Origin: Anaeramoeba ignava
Taxonomy: Eukaryota > Metamonada > Anaeramoebidae
NCBI GenBank assembly: GCA_028826165.1
Contig: JAPDFW010000147.1
Location: 790,814-854,813, forward strand
Reading direction: 5' to 3'
Length of the DNA stretch: 64,000 bases
Shown here: piece after piece, positions 46,741-59,334 of the stretch
Layout of the letters: each line of letters starts with the position of its first letter
Position numbering within the stretch: the stretch's first letter is position 1
Translations under genes and position numbers: made by a program
Notes under the pieces: generated by a model
Database searches by the model: none
What the model was told of the DNA's origin: nothing
The model's input: the letters and a program-made list of their open reading frames with translations, nothing else

Positions 46741-47675
46741 TTAACTAATTTTTTTTCTTTTCTTTTTGGATTTTGAGATTTTTCTTTCTTTCTACAAGAT
46801 TTTTGGTTTAGAAAAGCAAAGAAAAGACAATAAAATTAATTAAGGAAAAAGATATTAAATATTGAATTAAATATTGAATTAAATATTGGATTAAATATTA
46901 AATTAAATATTGAATTAAATATTGAATTAAATATTAAATTAAATATTAAATTAAATATTGAACTAAATATTGAATTAAATATTAAATTAAATATTAAATT
47001 AAATATTGAATTAAATATTGGATTGAATATTGAATTAAATATTGGATTAAATATTAAATATTGGATTAAATTAAATATTGGATTAAATATTAAATATTGG
47101 ATTAAATATTGGATTAAATATTAAATTAAATATTGAATTAAATATTGAATTAAATATTAAATATTGAATAAAATATTGGATTGAATATTGAATTAAATTG
47201 AATATTGAATTAAATATTAAATATTGAATTAAATATTGAATTAAATATTGAATTAAATATTGATTGAATATTGAATTAAATTGAATATTGAATTAAATAT
47301 TAAATTAAATATTGGATTAAATATTAAAATTAAATATTAAATTGAATATTGGATTGAATATTAAATATTGAATTAAATATTGGATTAAATATTAAATTAA
47401 ATATTAAATTGAATATTGGATTGAATATTGGATTAAATATTGAATTAAATATTAAATTAAATATTAAATATTGAATATTGAATTAAATATTATATTAAAT
47501 ATTGAATTGAATATTAAATTAAATATTGGATTGAATATTGGATTGAATATTAAATCTTTTTAAAATAATATTTTTTGATTTTAGTTTAAAAAAGAGCAAA
47601 AATTTTGCTTTTTTTTTCATTTTCAAAATTTTTTTTGCTTTTTTTCATTTTTCATTTTTCATTTTTTTTCTTTAA
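46741..47675. repeat. Intergenic (ATTAAATATTGA)n block and promoter tract
   Basis: 46850-47560 is an array of a 12-nt unit AAATATTGAATT with AAATATTAAATT and AAATATTGGATT variants. AAT-ATT symmetry makes each copy nearly palindromic. The final 60 bp before 47676 hold CATTTTT repeats. No gene. Confidence 0.7.
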
Positions 47676-49556
47676 ATGAATTACTTTAAAAAACTCGCAG
47701 TTCATATTTTAAAAAACGATTTAGCAAATAATAATTTATTTAGAATTTGGTCAAGATTTGATGTGAATGCAAAAAAACAATTAGCACCAGAACAATTCCA
47801 AATGATTTGGTCTTCTATTTTAAATTCACATGGAAAAATTCTTGAAGTTGAAGTAATTGATGCAAAAGAACTTTCTCAACAAATTCAAAATGAGAAGAAA
47901 ACTTTTTATGTTGTTGTTTCAGTTTTAACACTTGAACGTGGTTTTCTTAATTCAATGTAATTTATTTATAAAATTCATTTATAAATTAAAATTAAAATTA
48001 AAATTCATTTATAAAATTAAAATTAAAATTAAAATTAAAATTAAAATTTATAAAATTAAAATTAAAATTAAAATTAAAATTAAAATTAAAATTAAAATTA
48101 AAATTCATTTATAAATTAAAATTAAAATTAAAATTAAAATTAAAATTAAAATCAAAATTAAAATTTAAAATTCATTTATAAAATTAAAATTAAAATTAAA
48201 ATCAAAATTAAAATTAAAATTAAAATTAAAATTAAAATTAAAATTAAAATTAAAATTAAAATTAAAATTCATTTATAAATTAAAATTAAAATTAAAATTT
48301 AAATTAAAATTATAATTAAAATTCATTTATAATATTAAAATTAAAATTAAAATTCTTTTAGAATTTCTTTTTCCGATCAAAAAGAAATTATTCAATTCAT
48401 GTTTCAAGAGAATAAAGATAGAATAAAATATATAATTCCAAAATATGCAGATGAAAAAAAAATTCGAGAAATTGATATAATTGTTGGAGAAAATACAGAA
48501 TATCCATTAACAGGTTCATTAACTATACCAGAATTAGAAGATGAAACAAAATCAAATATAGAAGAAAAAGAAAAAGAAAAACAAAAAGAAAATCAAAATG
48601 AAAATCAAAATGAAAATCAAATTGAAAATCAAATTGAAAATCAAATTGAAAAAAAACAAAAATTTCCTGTTGCTATTTTTGTTCATGGAAGTGGAGCAAA
48701 TGATCGTGATGAATCAATTGGCCCAAATAAACCGTTTAAGGATCTTGCTTATGGTTTAGCAATGCACCAAATTGCAAGTATTAGATATGATAAAAGAACA
48801 AAAATATTTGTTGAACAAATGAAACAAATTCGGGACAAACTGACATGTGTTGAAGAAGTAATTGAAGATGTTTTACAAGCAATACAACTTGTTTTGAAAT
48901 ATGATTTTTTGGATTTGGAAAGAGTGTATTTGATTGGTCATAGTTTTGGAGGAAATCTTCTTCCCAGAATTTTTAAAATGTTTAAGAATTCGCAGAAATT
49001 CGATGAAAATTTAGCAAAAATTGAAATCAAAGGATTGATTTTTTTAGCAGCAAATTCAAGGAATTTAGAAGATTTATATGTGGAGCAAATGGAATATATT
49101 CTGGGAAGAAACAGTACACAAGAAGAAGCAGAAAGAAATCTTAAAGTGATCAGGAATCAAGTGGAAAATGCAAAGAAAAAGGATTTAACACATAATTTCC
49201 CAACTAAAGAATTGCCAATGGGTTTATCAGCACTTTACTATTTGGATCTTCGTTCAAATAATTCACTCAAAATTATTAACGAAGTTGCAAATCAAGTTTC
49301 TTTGTTTTTCCTTCAAGGCGGAAGAGACTATCAAGTCACTGATAAAGATGTTCAAATTTGGAAAGACACTTTAAAAGATAATCCAAAATTTTCTCAAATT
49401 CTCTTTAAATTTTATGATAATTTAAATCATGAGTTTGGTGAAGGTGAAGGTAAATCTTCTCCTGAAGAATATATTTTGACTTTTAGAAATTTCTCTGAAA
49501 AAGCTATTATTGATATTTCTGATTGGATTAATAATCAAAATGAAGAAAAAAAATAA
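47676..49556 (+). CDS. Alpha/beta-hydrolase fold protein with N-terminal DUF3887-like domain
   Basis: Exons 47676-47956 and 48362-49556; 491 aa. Residues 1-100 (FRIWSRFDVNAKKQLAPEQF, then QMIWSSILNSHGKI) resemble the DUF3887-type helix-strand domain that precedes many bacterial hydrolases; this part is tentative. The hydrolase core has FPVAIFVHGSGANDRDESIG (oxyanion-hole HGSG), SIRYDKR, the nucleophile elbow LIGHSFGGN (Ser near 288), IKGLIFLAANSR, FFLQGGRDYQVT with the acid, and LNHEFGEG with the probable catalytic His. An NENQIENQ insert of about 30 residues lies before the core. The substrate cannot be predicted. The two-domain layout is commoner in bacteria, so lateral gain is possible but not shown. 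Confidence 0.8.
47957..48361 (+). repeat. Repeat intron of the hydrolase gene
   Basis: 405 nt of AAAATT hexamers divided by ATTCATTTATAAATTAAA units. Confidence 0.75.
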
Positions 49557-50610
49557 AGAAGAACAAATAAAAACAATAATAAAATAATAAAATAAAGAAA
49601 AATTAAAACAAAAATTAAAGGAAAATTGCTTTGAATTTATTTCAATTTTTGAAATGGATTTTTAATTAAATTGAATTGAATATTAAATTGAATTAAATAT
49701 TAAATTGAATATTAAATTAAATATTGAATTGAATATTGTATTGAATTAAATTGAATTGAATATTGAATTAAATTGAATTGAATATTAAATTGAATATTGA
49801 ATTGAATATTAAATTGAATATTAAATTGATTTGAATATTAAATTGAATATTAAATTGAATATTGAATTAAATATTGAATTGAATATTGAATTAAATTAAA
49901 TATTGAATATTGAATTGAATTGAATTGAATTGAATTAAATATTGAATTGAATATTAAATTAAATATTGAATTGAATTAAATATTAAATTGAATTAAATTG
50001 AATATTGAATTGAATTAAATTAAATATTAAATTGAATTGAATTGAATTAAATTGAATTAAATTGAATATTGAATTGAATATTGAATTGAATTGAATATTG
50101 AATATTAAATATTGAATTGAATATTGAATATTAAATATTGAATTGAATTGAATTGAATTGAAATTAAAAATTGAATTAAATTGAATTGAATATTGAATAT
50201 TGAATTGAATTGAATTAAATTAAATATTGAATTGAATATTGAATTAAATATTAAATTGAATTAAATATTGGATTGAATATTAAATTAAATATTGAATTGA
50301 ATTGAATTGAATTAAAAATTAAATTGAATATTGAATATTAAATTAAATTAAATATTGAATTGAATATTAAATTAAATATTGAATTGAATATTAAATTAAA
50401 TATTGAATTGATTAAATTAAATATTGAATATTAAATTAAATATTGAATATTGAATTAAATTGAATTGAATTGAATTGAATTGAATTGAATTGAAAATTGA
50501 ATTGAATATTGAATTGAATATTAAATTGAATTGAATATTAAATTGAATTGAATATAGAATTAAATTTTGTTTTCAGAATTAAATCGGATTAAATTTTGTG
50601 TTGGGATTTT
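49557..50610. repeat. Intergenic TTGAATATTGAAT/TTAAATTGAAT repeat block
   Basis: 49660-50570 is a mosaic of GAATT, GAATATT and AAATATT pentamers/heptamers with no fixed period. It separates convergent hydrolase and DJ-1 genes. No gene seen. Confidence 0.65.
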
Positions 50611-51171
50611 TCACTTCATAATCAAAATAGCTTTCCCAACTTTTTCCATTTCTTCTTTTCCAACTAATTCATTAATAATTTTCAAAGCAAAAGGAATAGC
50701 AAAACCAGGACCTCTTGCAGTAATAACTTTACCATCTTGAAAAACATCATCTTGAACCAAAATACCTTCATTTTGCTCAATCAATTTATCAGTTCCAGGA
50801 TAACCACAACATTTAATCCCCTTAACAATCTTACAAGCATCAGCTAAAACAAAACCAGGAGCTGCACAGATTGCAGCTACACATTTACCAGCTTTGAAGT
50901 ATTTTTTAACTAGTTCAATCACTGTTTGATTTGCTGCTAAATTTTTTGTTCCTGGCATTCCTCCTGGTAAAATAATTGCATCAAATTCTTCTTCTTTTAC
51001 TTCTTCTAATAGTGAATCAACTCCAAATGATATTCCTCGTGATCCTTTTATCGTCTTTTTTCCAATTCCTGCTATTGTTACTTCAATTCCTGCTCTTCTT
51101 AATAAATCAATTGGTGTAATTGCTTCAATTTCTTCAAATCCTTCAGCTAAAATTATTAAAGCTTTTACCAT
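50611..51171 (-). CDS. DJ-1/PfpI family protein (PARK7-like)
   Basis: Single exon, 186 aa, the family's normal length. KALIILAEGFEEIEAITPID gives the conserved Glu near the start; DAIILPGGMPGTKNL and CVAAICAAPGFVLADACKI give the nucleophile elbow with reactive Cys near residue 102. GYPGTDKLI, VQDDVFQDGKVITARGPG and FALKIINELVG complete the DJ-1 subfamily pattern. DJ-1 proteins are small oxidation-sensing chaperone/glyoxalase-type enzymes of the cytosol and organelles. Codon use is less AT-extreme than in neighbouring repeat-rich genes. The start is the ATG complementary to 51169-51171, preceded on its strand by a CATTTTTTTTT tract. Confidence 0.95.
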   Translation of the reverse strand: MVKALIILAEGFEEIEAITPIDLLRRAGIEVTIAGIGKKTIKGSRGISFGVDSLLEEVKEEEFDAIILPGGMPGTKNLAANQTVIELVKKYFKAGKCVAAICAAPGFVLADACKIVKGIKCCGYPGTDKLIEQNEGILVQDDVFQDGKVITARGPGFAIPFALKIINELVGKEEMEKVGKAILIMK

Positions 51172-51263
51172 TTTGTTTCAAAAAAAAAATGAAATCCAAA
51201 AAATCCAAAATATTTATTTGAAATATTTATTTGAAAAATCATTTCAAAAAATCATTTGAAAAA

Positions 51264-52748
51264 TCATTTCAAGTAAATTTCAATTTCTTCAATTTCCCAA
51301 CTAAAAGATCCTCCAAAAAAACTTCTTGATTCAGATGAACGATATCTCATTTCAGAAGGAAGTTGATAAACAAATCCAAAATCAGATCCACCTCTCTTCA
51401 AATTTGGATGAATACCAATATCGGAATATTGAATAGAGGATATAGAAGGTGCAAACGATCCAAAAATAGGACCAGAAGAAGAAATTGATTCAACTGCACT
51501 CTTGATTCTGTCAGGATAAATGGGAAATTTTGAAGGAGGAAAATTTGATGGATTTTTCAAAGTGAAAAGAAATGCAAATTCATCTTTCAACAAACCAGGA
51601 CTTCCTGATTTAAAACCAACAGAAGTAAAACCGCCAAAAATAAACCCGTCTTTCGTCTTGATAAAAACTAAAGTAGATCCTTTATCATCGCATGCATTAT
51701 GGAAAGCTCTGCTTGAAAATCCATCTCTTTGAGCTGAAAATCCAAGCGAATTCACATGCAAAATGTCGGGATCAGGAACCCATTGCCTCACAATTTGGAT
51801 ATATTCCCAATCCTTTAAAATACGCGAATTCAAACGTATTCTTGAATTGAAAATTAATGATCCATCTTTTTCAGCTTCTTCTTGGAATTTCTGTAAATAA
51901 ACTAAATTCTTGGTTTTTTTCCCAATTTTATTTGAACGAAATTGCTGCATTTTTTCACTAATTGATTTCGGAACAATATCCATATCAAAAATATATGACA
52001 GCTCCTTTTCTTGGATGTCAATAAAACGTATTTTATGCAAAATATTTTTCAAATTATTCTTCAATTCCAATTTTTCATTTGAATCCAAATCTTTCGTTTC
52101 TTTTTCAATCATTGATTTGTGTTTTCCCCAGTTAATTAACCCATAAAAAATATCAATCTCATCAACCATAATCTGATCATTTGATAAAATTAGATTTAAA
52201 TGATTTTCTTCGAGATCTTGAAATGCAAAACTTTTCACAATTTCTCCAAAATGATCCAAAATAAATTGATAACAAAAAGATGCAATATTTTGCAAATTCA
52301 ATGATTCACAAATTTTTAAAAGATCAACAACATTTTCCACTTGACAATTTTCCTTAATAAATTGTGAGGCAAATTGAATCAATTCATCAATTAAATACTT
52401 GGATGAAAAAATTAAAATTTCAACTGCATTTTCTAAATTAATTTCAATTTTTCCTGAATAAAAATAATTCAATATTGAAGATAAAATTGAACTTGAAAAA
52501 TCTTTTAGAATCAATTTGTTTTCTTGATATTCTTTCATTTTGGAATTAAACATGGATTTAAAATATGCACTTCTTGTAGAAAGAATTGATTTATGAGTTT
52601 TAAATGAAATTGGTTTTTTTTTTGTATTTTTTTGACAAATAATTTCAAAATCAAAATAATTTTCATTTTCATTTTCATTTTGATTTTGATTTTGAAATAA
52701 ATTTTTTAAATCATTTGAAAGTTTTTCTAAATTTGAATAAGTTTCCAT
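51264..52748 (-). CDS. BTB-BACK-TLDc domain protein, intronless paralog
   Basis: Single exon, 494 aa. BTB (about 30-130): FDFEIICQKNTKKKPISFKT, HKSILSTRSAYFKSMF, LNYFYSGKIEINLENAVEIL. BACK (about 135-265): SLNLQNIASFCYQFI, IFYGLINWGKH. A linker with two repeats follows, then TLDc (about 320-494): HVNSLGFSAQRDGFSSRAFH, STLVFIKTKDGFIFGGFTSV, AFLFTLKNPS, SSGPIFGSF, KRGGSDFGFVYQLPSEM, WEIEEIEIYL. It is the same domain set as the 10121-16863 gene, including an NQNENE run near the start, but without any intron, and it has about 12 more residues just where the other gene has its 5.2-kb intron. Likely a stress-related or Cullin-3-linked adaptor; the function is inferred from domains only. Confidence 0.9.
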   Translation of the reverse strand: METYSNLEKLSNDLKNLFQNQNQNENENENYFDFEIICQKNTKKKPISFKTHKSILSTRSAYFKSMFNSKMKEYQENKLILKDFSSSILSSILNYFYSGKIEINLENAVEILIFSSKYLIDELIQFASQFIKENCQVENVVDLLKICESLNLQNIASFCYQFILDHFGEIVKSFAFQDLEENHLNLILSNDQIMVDEIDIFYGLINWGKHKSMIEKETKDLDSNEKLELKNNLKNILHKIRFIDIQEKELSYIFDMDIVPKSISEKMQQFRSNKIGKKTKNLVYLQKFQEEAEKDGSLIFNSRIRLNSRILKDWEYIQIVRQWVPDPDILHVNSLGFSAQRDGFSSRAFHNACDDKGSTLVFIKTKDGFIFGGFTSVGFKSGSPGLLKDEFAFLFTLKNPSNFPPSKFPIYPDRIKSAVESISSSGPIFGSFAPSISSIQYSDIGIHPNLKRGGSDFGFVYQLPSEMRYRSSESRSFFGGSFSWEIEEIEIYLK

Positions 52749-52869
52749 TTTTATTTAAAAATTTGGAAAAAAAAAAAAGAAAAATAAAAATTTTTTTTTC
52801 CTTTTTTTTTTTTATTTTCCTTTTTCATTTTTTTCTTAATTTAAAAAGAAAAATAAAAGTAAAAAGAAA
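52749..52869. promoter_or_regulatory. Short divergent promoter
   Basis: 121 bp between divergent starts. Contains T-runs, TTCCTTTTTCATTTTTTTCTTAATTT and AAAAAGAAAAATAAAAGTA; the CATTTTT element is at about 52825-52833. Confidence 0.4.
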
Positions 52870-55800
52870 ATGCTTCATATTTTTATTTTTCCTCAATCAA
52901 TAAAAAAATGTGGTCATAGTTCTAGGTTAACTTTCAAACTTACTAAAACGAAAGAAAAAAAAGATTCAATAAAATATCATGGAATTTATTTTGCTTCATT
53001 TGGAAAATTTATTAAAAATGAACAACTTAAAATTTATGGATTTTATACAAAAAAACAAAAAATGAATAAAAAAAATCTTTTATATTTGAATGAAAATGAA
53101 AATGAAAATGAAAATTTCTTTTATTTTTTTATTCAAAACCCAAAAAAAATCCATCAACCAAATTCGTTTCTTCTGAATTTTATTAAAGCAATACATAAAT
53201 TTGAATTACTTGAAAATTTTCAAAATGATTCTCAACAAAAAAAGGAAAATGCTTTTTGGGAAGGAATAACTTCATTTATTAAATATATTTTTTCATTAAT
53301 CAAAAGCAACAAATTAAATTTTTCTATTGAACAATTTTTCAAATCATTGATTCAAGATAAAAAACTAGAAATGGATATTAGATCAGATTTTTTAATAAGT
53401 TCCTTATGCTTATCAAAACAATTCACTCTTCAATCTAATCAAAACACAAATTATTTACTAAAATTTATCAATCAAACCAAAAACTTATTTAAAAAAGAAG
53501 AAATAAAATTCAAAATAGATATTCATTTTCTTATTTATCAAAGTTCGAACCAAGACACAAAATCAAATACGGGACCCATAAATCTAATTCATAATCTACT
53601 CATTTATCATATAAGTCAACATGCCTTATTATTTTTTCCAAGCTATTCCAATGAAATTACAAAAGAATTTTTGGATAATTTTCTTCAAAAAAATCAAAAT
53701 TATAAAAATTTCTTCGAACAAATTTGTCAATTAATCTTTCAATACAATGATCAAACACAACTCAATTTCAAATTATGGAACTTTTTTAATCCAGAATTTC
53801 ATAAAATGGGTAAAGATTTACAAGTTGAACTTTATGAATATTTGAAAAAGAAACAAAATCTTTCCAGTCATTTACGTTTTAATAATTTTCAAGATTTCCT
53901 TTCTAAAATAATTTCAAAATTTCAATCAGAAAATTTAAATCAATGTTATGATTATTGGAAAGAATTTTATCAAAATTTCAATACATTTGATAATGAGAAT
54001 TCTTATAATGATAATGATCATAAGATACTTCTTTCTTTGATACAGAAAACACCCAGAAACAAATCATATTCAAATAAAAAACGAGAACCACTTCAAAAGG
54101 AAAAATTTAAAATTAAAAAGAAAAATTATTCAATAGAAGATCAAATTTGTGAGAATATCAAAAATCAACGTTTTTTCCAAAATCAAACAGATAAAATTTG
54201 CTTAGAAACGATTAATTCAAAAATTCATCTTTTGATAAAAGACTCTCCAGAATTTCTTAGCAAATTTATTTCTGAATTTACACAAGATAAATGCAAATCA
54301 TTTATTCAAAATAAAAATGTGAAAATTTCCTCAAATCAAAATCAACCAAAACAAATTTTAGAAGAATATTTTTCTGATATGGAATTACTTCAAAAAATCC
54401 CTCAAGAATTAATAAGTTCAGATCATAATTTATCATCAAATCTCCAAAATTATTTATCAAATATCCAAAATTATTTCAAACACAAAATTGATTTTAACAA
54501 AATTTCATTTTTAAAATTTTCAAAATTAATGGAAAACCAAAAATTTTATCAGAAAATTTGGAAATTATTTTCCTCAGAATCATTTAAAATTGCTCAACAA
54601 AAACTTCAACATTTATTAATTTATAAGACAATTTGTCAAGAATTTGCAACTTTAACTTGCTTAAATGAAAATGTTATTTCATCCCTTGAAAATATTTTGT
54701 ATCAATTCCAAAAAATTGAATTGTCACAATTTAAAACTTTATTTCCCAAATTTAATCAAGAAATTAACACAAGAATTCAAATAATGAGAAGTTTGGAAAT
54801 TAAACAATCCAATGAAAAGGAAGAAATACAAAAAAATATCTCTAATGTGATTGATGAATTTGAAACTTCAAATAAAATTTTTGAAAATGCAATTCGTTTT
54901 TTTCAGCAATTAGCAAATGAGTTGAATCAATCAATTAATTTTTTTCAAATAACATCTCAGAAGTTTCAAGAACAAAATCCGAATATGAAAAAATTATTTA
55001 TAAAAATAAATGAAATAAATGAAGAAATTAAATTATCAATTGAAAATTTTGAACAATATAATACAATAAATCAATCTATAAAGGAATCAATAGAAAAAAT
55101 AGCAAAATTTGGTAAAATAAATAAAGAAATTGGAGAAAATATTCAGTTTGTAATTAAAAATTTTCAAAAATCTGGAGAAATTGAAAAAATTATGCAAGAA
55201 AATAATAAAATTGAAATATCATTCAAAAAAATGAATCAAATTAAAAAAGAAATAAATAAAACAAAATCAATTACAAAAGTTGAACAATCTATCCAAGATT
55301 TAGGAATTGATTTAAATTTCTTTTCGAAAATTTATCATTTAAAGAATTGGGATATTTTTCGAATTTACATTTGGGAAAAAGCAAACAATTATTTAAAACA
55401 AAGACAAAAACAAAAAGCTTCATTACAAGAATTTCAAGATATTTTAGTTCAAGTAATAAAAGAATTTCTAAAATATTTTCAATTACTTTTTTCAGAAGAA
55501 CAACTTGATTCAATATTTAATGGACTTTCATTAAAAAATAATCAAAATGAAGAAAATATTATTCAAAATTCATTCCAAAATAATGAAAATCAAAATCAAA
55601 ATCAAAATATTATTCAAAATTCATTCCAAAATAATCAAAATCAAAATGAAGAAAATATTATCCAAAATTCATTCCAAAATAATGAAAATCAAAATCAAGA
55701 AAATATTATCCAAAATTCATTCCAACTTATTCGTTCGTTTTATCCTAATTTAAATTTTGATCAATTCAAATCATTAAAATCATCTTTTCAAAAAATATTG

Positions 55801-58800
55801 GAAAATTCAAATTTGAATAATTTTTCAGAATTATATAATTTCTTTGATAAAATTAAAACCAAAGAATTTGAAAATATTAAAGATGAATTTAAATTAATAC
55901 AGGAAACAATCCAACAAAGAAAAATTGAAATTGAAATTGAATTTGAATTTGAAATTGAAAATCAAAATAAATTTAACCAAATTTTTGAACAATATGGAAA
56001 TTCAATTGAAGAAACCAAATTTTTCTTTTATAAATTAGAAAATGAAATTGAAGTTTATGAAATTATTACAACTCTTTATTTTGGATATTGCAAACATTTC
56101 CCATTAAAAGAGAATGTTTTGATATGTGATTTTAATCAAACAAAGAAATCAGATATTGAAAAATTTATTAATATTTACAAATTTTATAACAAATTATTTT
56201 ATTTAAATCAAAATCAAAATCAAAAATATTTGTTTTCAATTATTCATTCACAAAGATTATCAAAAAAATGTTCTAAATTTTTATTACAAGAACTTGAAAA
56301 AATTAATTATGAAAAAGAAATTTGTTTTCCTTTAATAATTTTCTTTTATGAAAAATATTGGAAGTTTTGATATTGTTAAGAATTTTCCTTATTCGTTAAT
56401 ATCATGTCAAATCAATCCTCTTTCTACAAAAATTATCAAAAATATTTCAATCAAAATCTAAATTTTATCAAAACAAAAAGTTTTTACTTCACAATTAGCT
56501 GGAATGGGAAAAACCTATCAAATTCAAAAAGAAATTTATCAAAAATCTCAAGAAAACCAAAATAAATATTTCCAAATTTTCATTACAAATGGAAATCCAA
56601 TTGAATTTATTGAAAAAATTAACGAATATCTTAATAAAATCAATTATTCAGCACATTTCAAAATTGATAATCCAGAAAATATTATCAAATATTTACATAT
56701 CAAATTATACTTTTTACCAAATTTGAAAATGATGAATTTAATTTGGAATTTAATCATTTGGAATTTAGTTGAAAGCAAAAGAAAAATTACAAATAATTTC
56801 ATTTGGAATTCAGATCCATCTTATTTTTTTGCTTTTGAAATTCCAAGTAATCGTAAAAAAAATTCAGAAAATGGATTAAATGATTTTCCACTTTTAAAAT
56901 GGTTAGAAGAAAAGCAATGCCAATTCTCTTCAAATGAATTTTCTTTTACAAAATATAAACTTAATCAATCTTTTGAAATTATTGAAGATGATGAGCATAA
57001 ACAAAAAATGAACGAAGTTGCTCAATTTATTAAACAAAATATTGATTATTTCCAAGAATTTGAAAACAGAAAAAATATTAAAGATGAAAAAGAAACTTTC
57101 AAATTTATTCAAAAAAGATTTTCAGAAAAGCTTCCTGGTCAACCATTAACTTATAGATTAATAATGAATTTTACACAAATTTTGAAAAAGAATATTGATT
57201 TCTTGAAAGATTATTTTTCAATAGAAAACTTTCAAAATAAGGATGAAACAATTATGAAGAAATATTTTGGAAATTTATTGAAATTTTATTTCTTTTCAAT
57301 TATTAATATTGTGGCAAGATTTCTTAAATGGAGCACAAAAGATATTGATTCTAATTCAAATATTTTGGAATATTTTTCTACTTTATTAAAAGAAAAAGTT
57401 AAATGGGAAGATAGAATGCTTTATTTACCAATATTTTCAAATATTAGAAAAAATGATATTGAAATGAATTTAATAAGCAATCAAAAAATCAAAAATTTAT
57501 TTGATCAAAACATTCAAAAATATTTTGATAAAAAACTAAATTTTTATGAAAATGATGAAAATGATAAAAATGATAAAAATAATAAAAATAATGAAAATGA
57601 TAAAAATGATAAAAATAATAAAAATGATAAAAATGATAAAAATGATAAAAATGATAAAAATGATAAAAATGATAAAAATATAAAATTGTTTCATTCCTTA
57701 AATCCAAATCCAAATCAAAATTTAAATTTAAAATCAATTATCGAAAACGAAAATCAAAATCAAAATCAAAATCAAAATCAAAATCAAAATCAAAATCAAA
57801 ATCAAAATCAAAATCAAAATCAAAATGAAAAAATAAGAGAATTTATATTCAATCCAATTAATATTATGAAACTTTTATATATCCAATTTAAATTATTTGC
57901 AAAACTTCCTATTATTTTTGAAGGAGGAAATAAAAAAGAAAGATTAATTATGATTAAATATCTTTCTGAAGAAATTATGAAACAAAAAATATTGATTCAA
58001 AAAATCAAACCAACAACAAAACCAGAAGAAATTATTAATATTATTACAACAGCTGGAAATTATGTAACTTCAAGTTCAGAAATCAATGTTTTCTTTGATG
58101 AAATTAATAGAGGATCAAAAGAATGTATTATTTTATTGAAGGAAATTTTATTAGAACGTTATATTAAAGATACAAGGATATCAAATCAAATCAATTTATT
58201 AGCTTCAATTAAATCCTTTTCAGTAAACAAATATAATAAATATGATAGTAAAGATCTAAATAAAAATAAATATAAAAGAAAAGAAATTGATAAAAACATC
58301 ATTTCAAAATTACAAGTTATTCCTGATTCATTTTTTGAAGATATTTATGATTTTGGAAAACCAATTGAATCAGAAGAATCAATTACTTCTCTTATAATTT
58401 ATAAAGTACTTGAAAAGCTTGAAATATTTAAAAAATTAAAAGAAAATTCAATTACAAAAAGTGTAAATTTATTAATTAAAAGATTATTTTTATTTTATCA
58501 AGATTATATTCAAAATGAAAATGATGAAAATTTAAATTTAAATGAAAATGAAAATGAAAATTTATCCATATTTCTCAAAATATTTAAATGGATTTTAAAC
58601 AATGAGATTGATATAAAATTAGAAAATGAAAATCAAAATCAAAATCAAAATCAAAATCAAAAAGAAAAAGAAAATGATATAGAATATTTATTTGAAAGAA
58701 TTACAAAATCTATTTTGATTAGTTTATTTGTTGTTTATAAATCTAAATTCAAACCAAAATTAAATAAACAACAATTCTTTCAAAATCTAAAAGAATATCT

Positions 58801-59334
58801 CAAGAAATACAATGTTGGAGAAATTGGGGAATATTTCCAAAAAATTAATATTCAAAAATATCTTGATCCAATGATAGAAAATTTAATTGAAAAACTTGAT
58901 ATTAAAGATAAAGCAGAAAAAAAACATATAGGAATTAATCAAAGATTGAAAGAAAATATTTTTTTCATATTTATTTGTTGTTTTAGTCAAATTCCTTTAT
59001 ATATAATTGGAGAATCAGGTAAAATCAAAAAACAAAAATCAAATTTATTTATTTATTTATTTATTAATTTACTTAATAATAAATAGGAAGTTCAAAAGTA
59101 ACAAGTCTTGAGTTTATTTTGGAATTATTCAATCAAAGAGATAAAGAAAATAAACCAAAATTTTCACTTTCACTTTCACTTCCACATTTAAAAGAATTTG
59201 AAATTCCAAGTAATAAATTAATTGAATCAAATAAAATTAAAGATATATTTAAGAAAATTAGTAAAGAAATTGATGAAAATACAATAAATGTTATCACATT
59301 AAAAGAAATTAATGTTTTCAAAAAGAAGTTTTAA
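52870..59334 (+). CDS. RNF213 (mysterin)-like giant AAA protein, N-terminal and AAA region
   Basis: Frame 1 is open 52870-56370 (1166 codons): mostly helical, with an NQNE insert (55545-55725). A one-base shift occurs near 56370 and a stop at about 56460. Frame 2 then carries the first P-loop TSQLAGMGKTYQIQKE and runs to 59018. An intron 59019-59086 joins IIGESG to SSKVTSLEF, rebuilding the second P-loop, of the GxxGSSK type seen in the fourth AAA unit of RNF213. Between them lie QPLTYRLIMNF, WEDRMLYLPIFSNI, an NDKNDK repeat, LPIIFEGGNKKERLIMIKYL (where RNF213 has GETGCGKT) and INVFFDEINRGSKECIILLK (Walker-B-like). So the order of RNF213 AAA units is preserved, but the central P-loop is lost. 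RNF213 assembles on lipids and ubiquitylates targets in antimicrobial defence and lipid-droplet biology in animals. Confidence 0.75.

Noticed and set aside
51520-52146. Plus-strand frames inside the second BTB-TLDc gene
   Set aside because: Antisense shadows of an intact, recognisable 494-residue gene.
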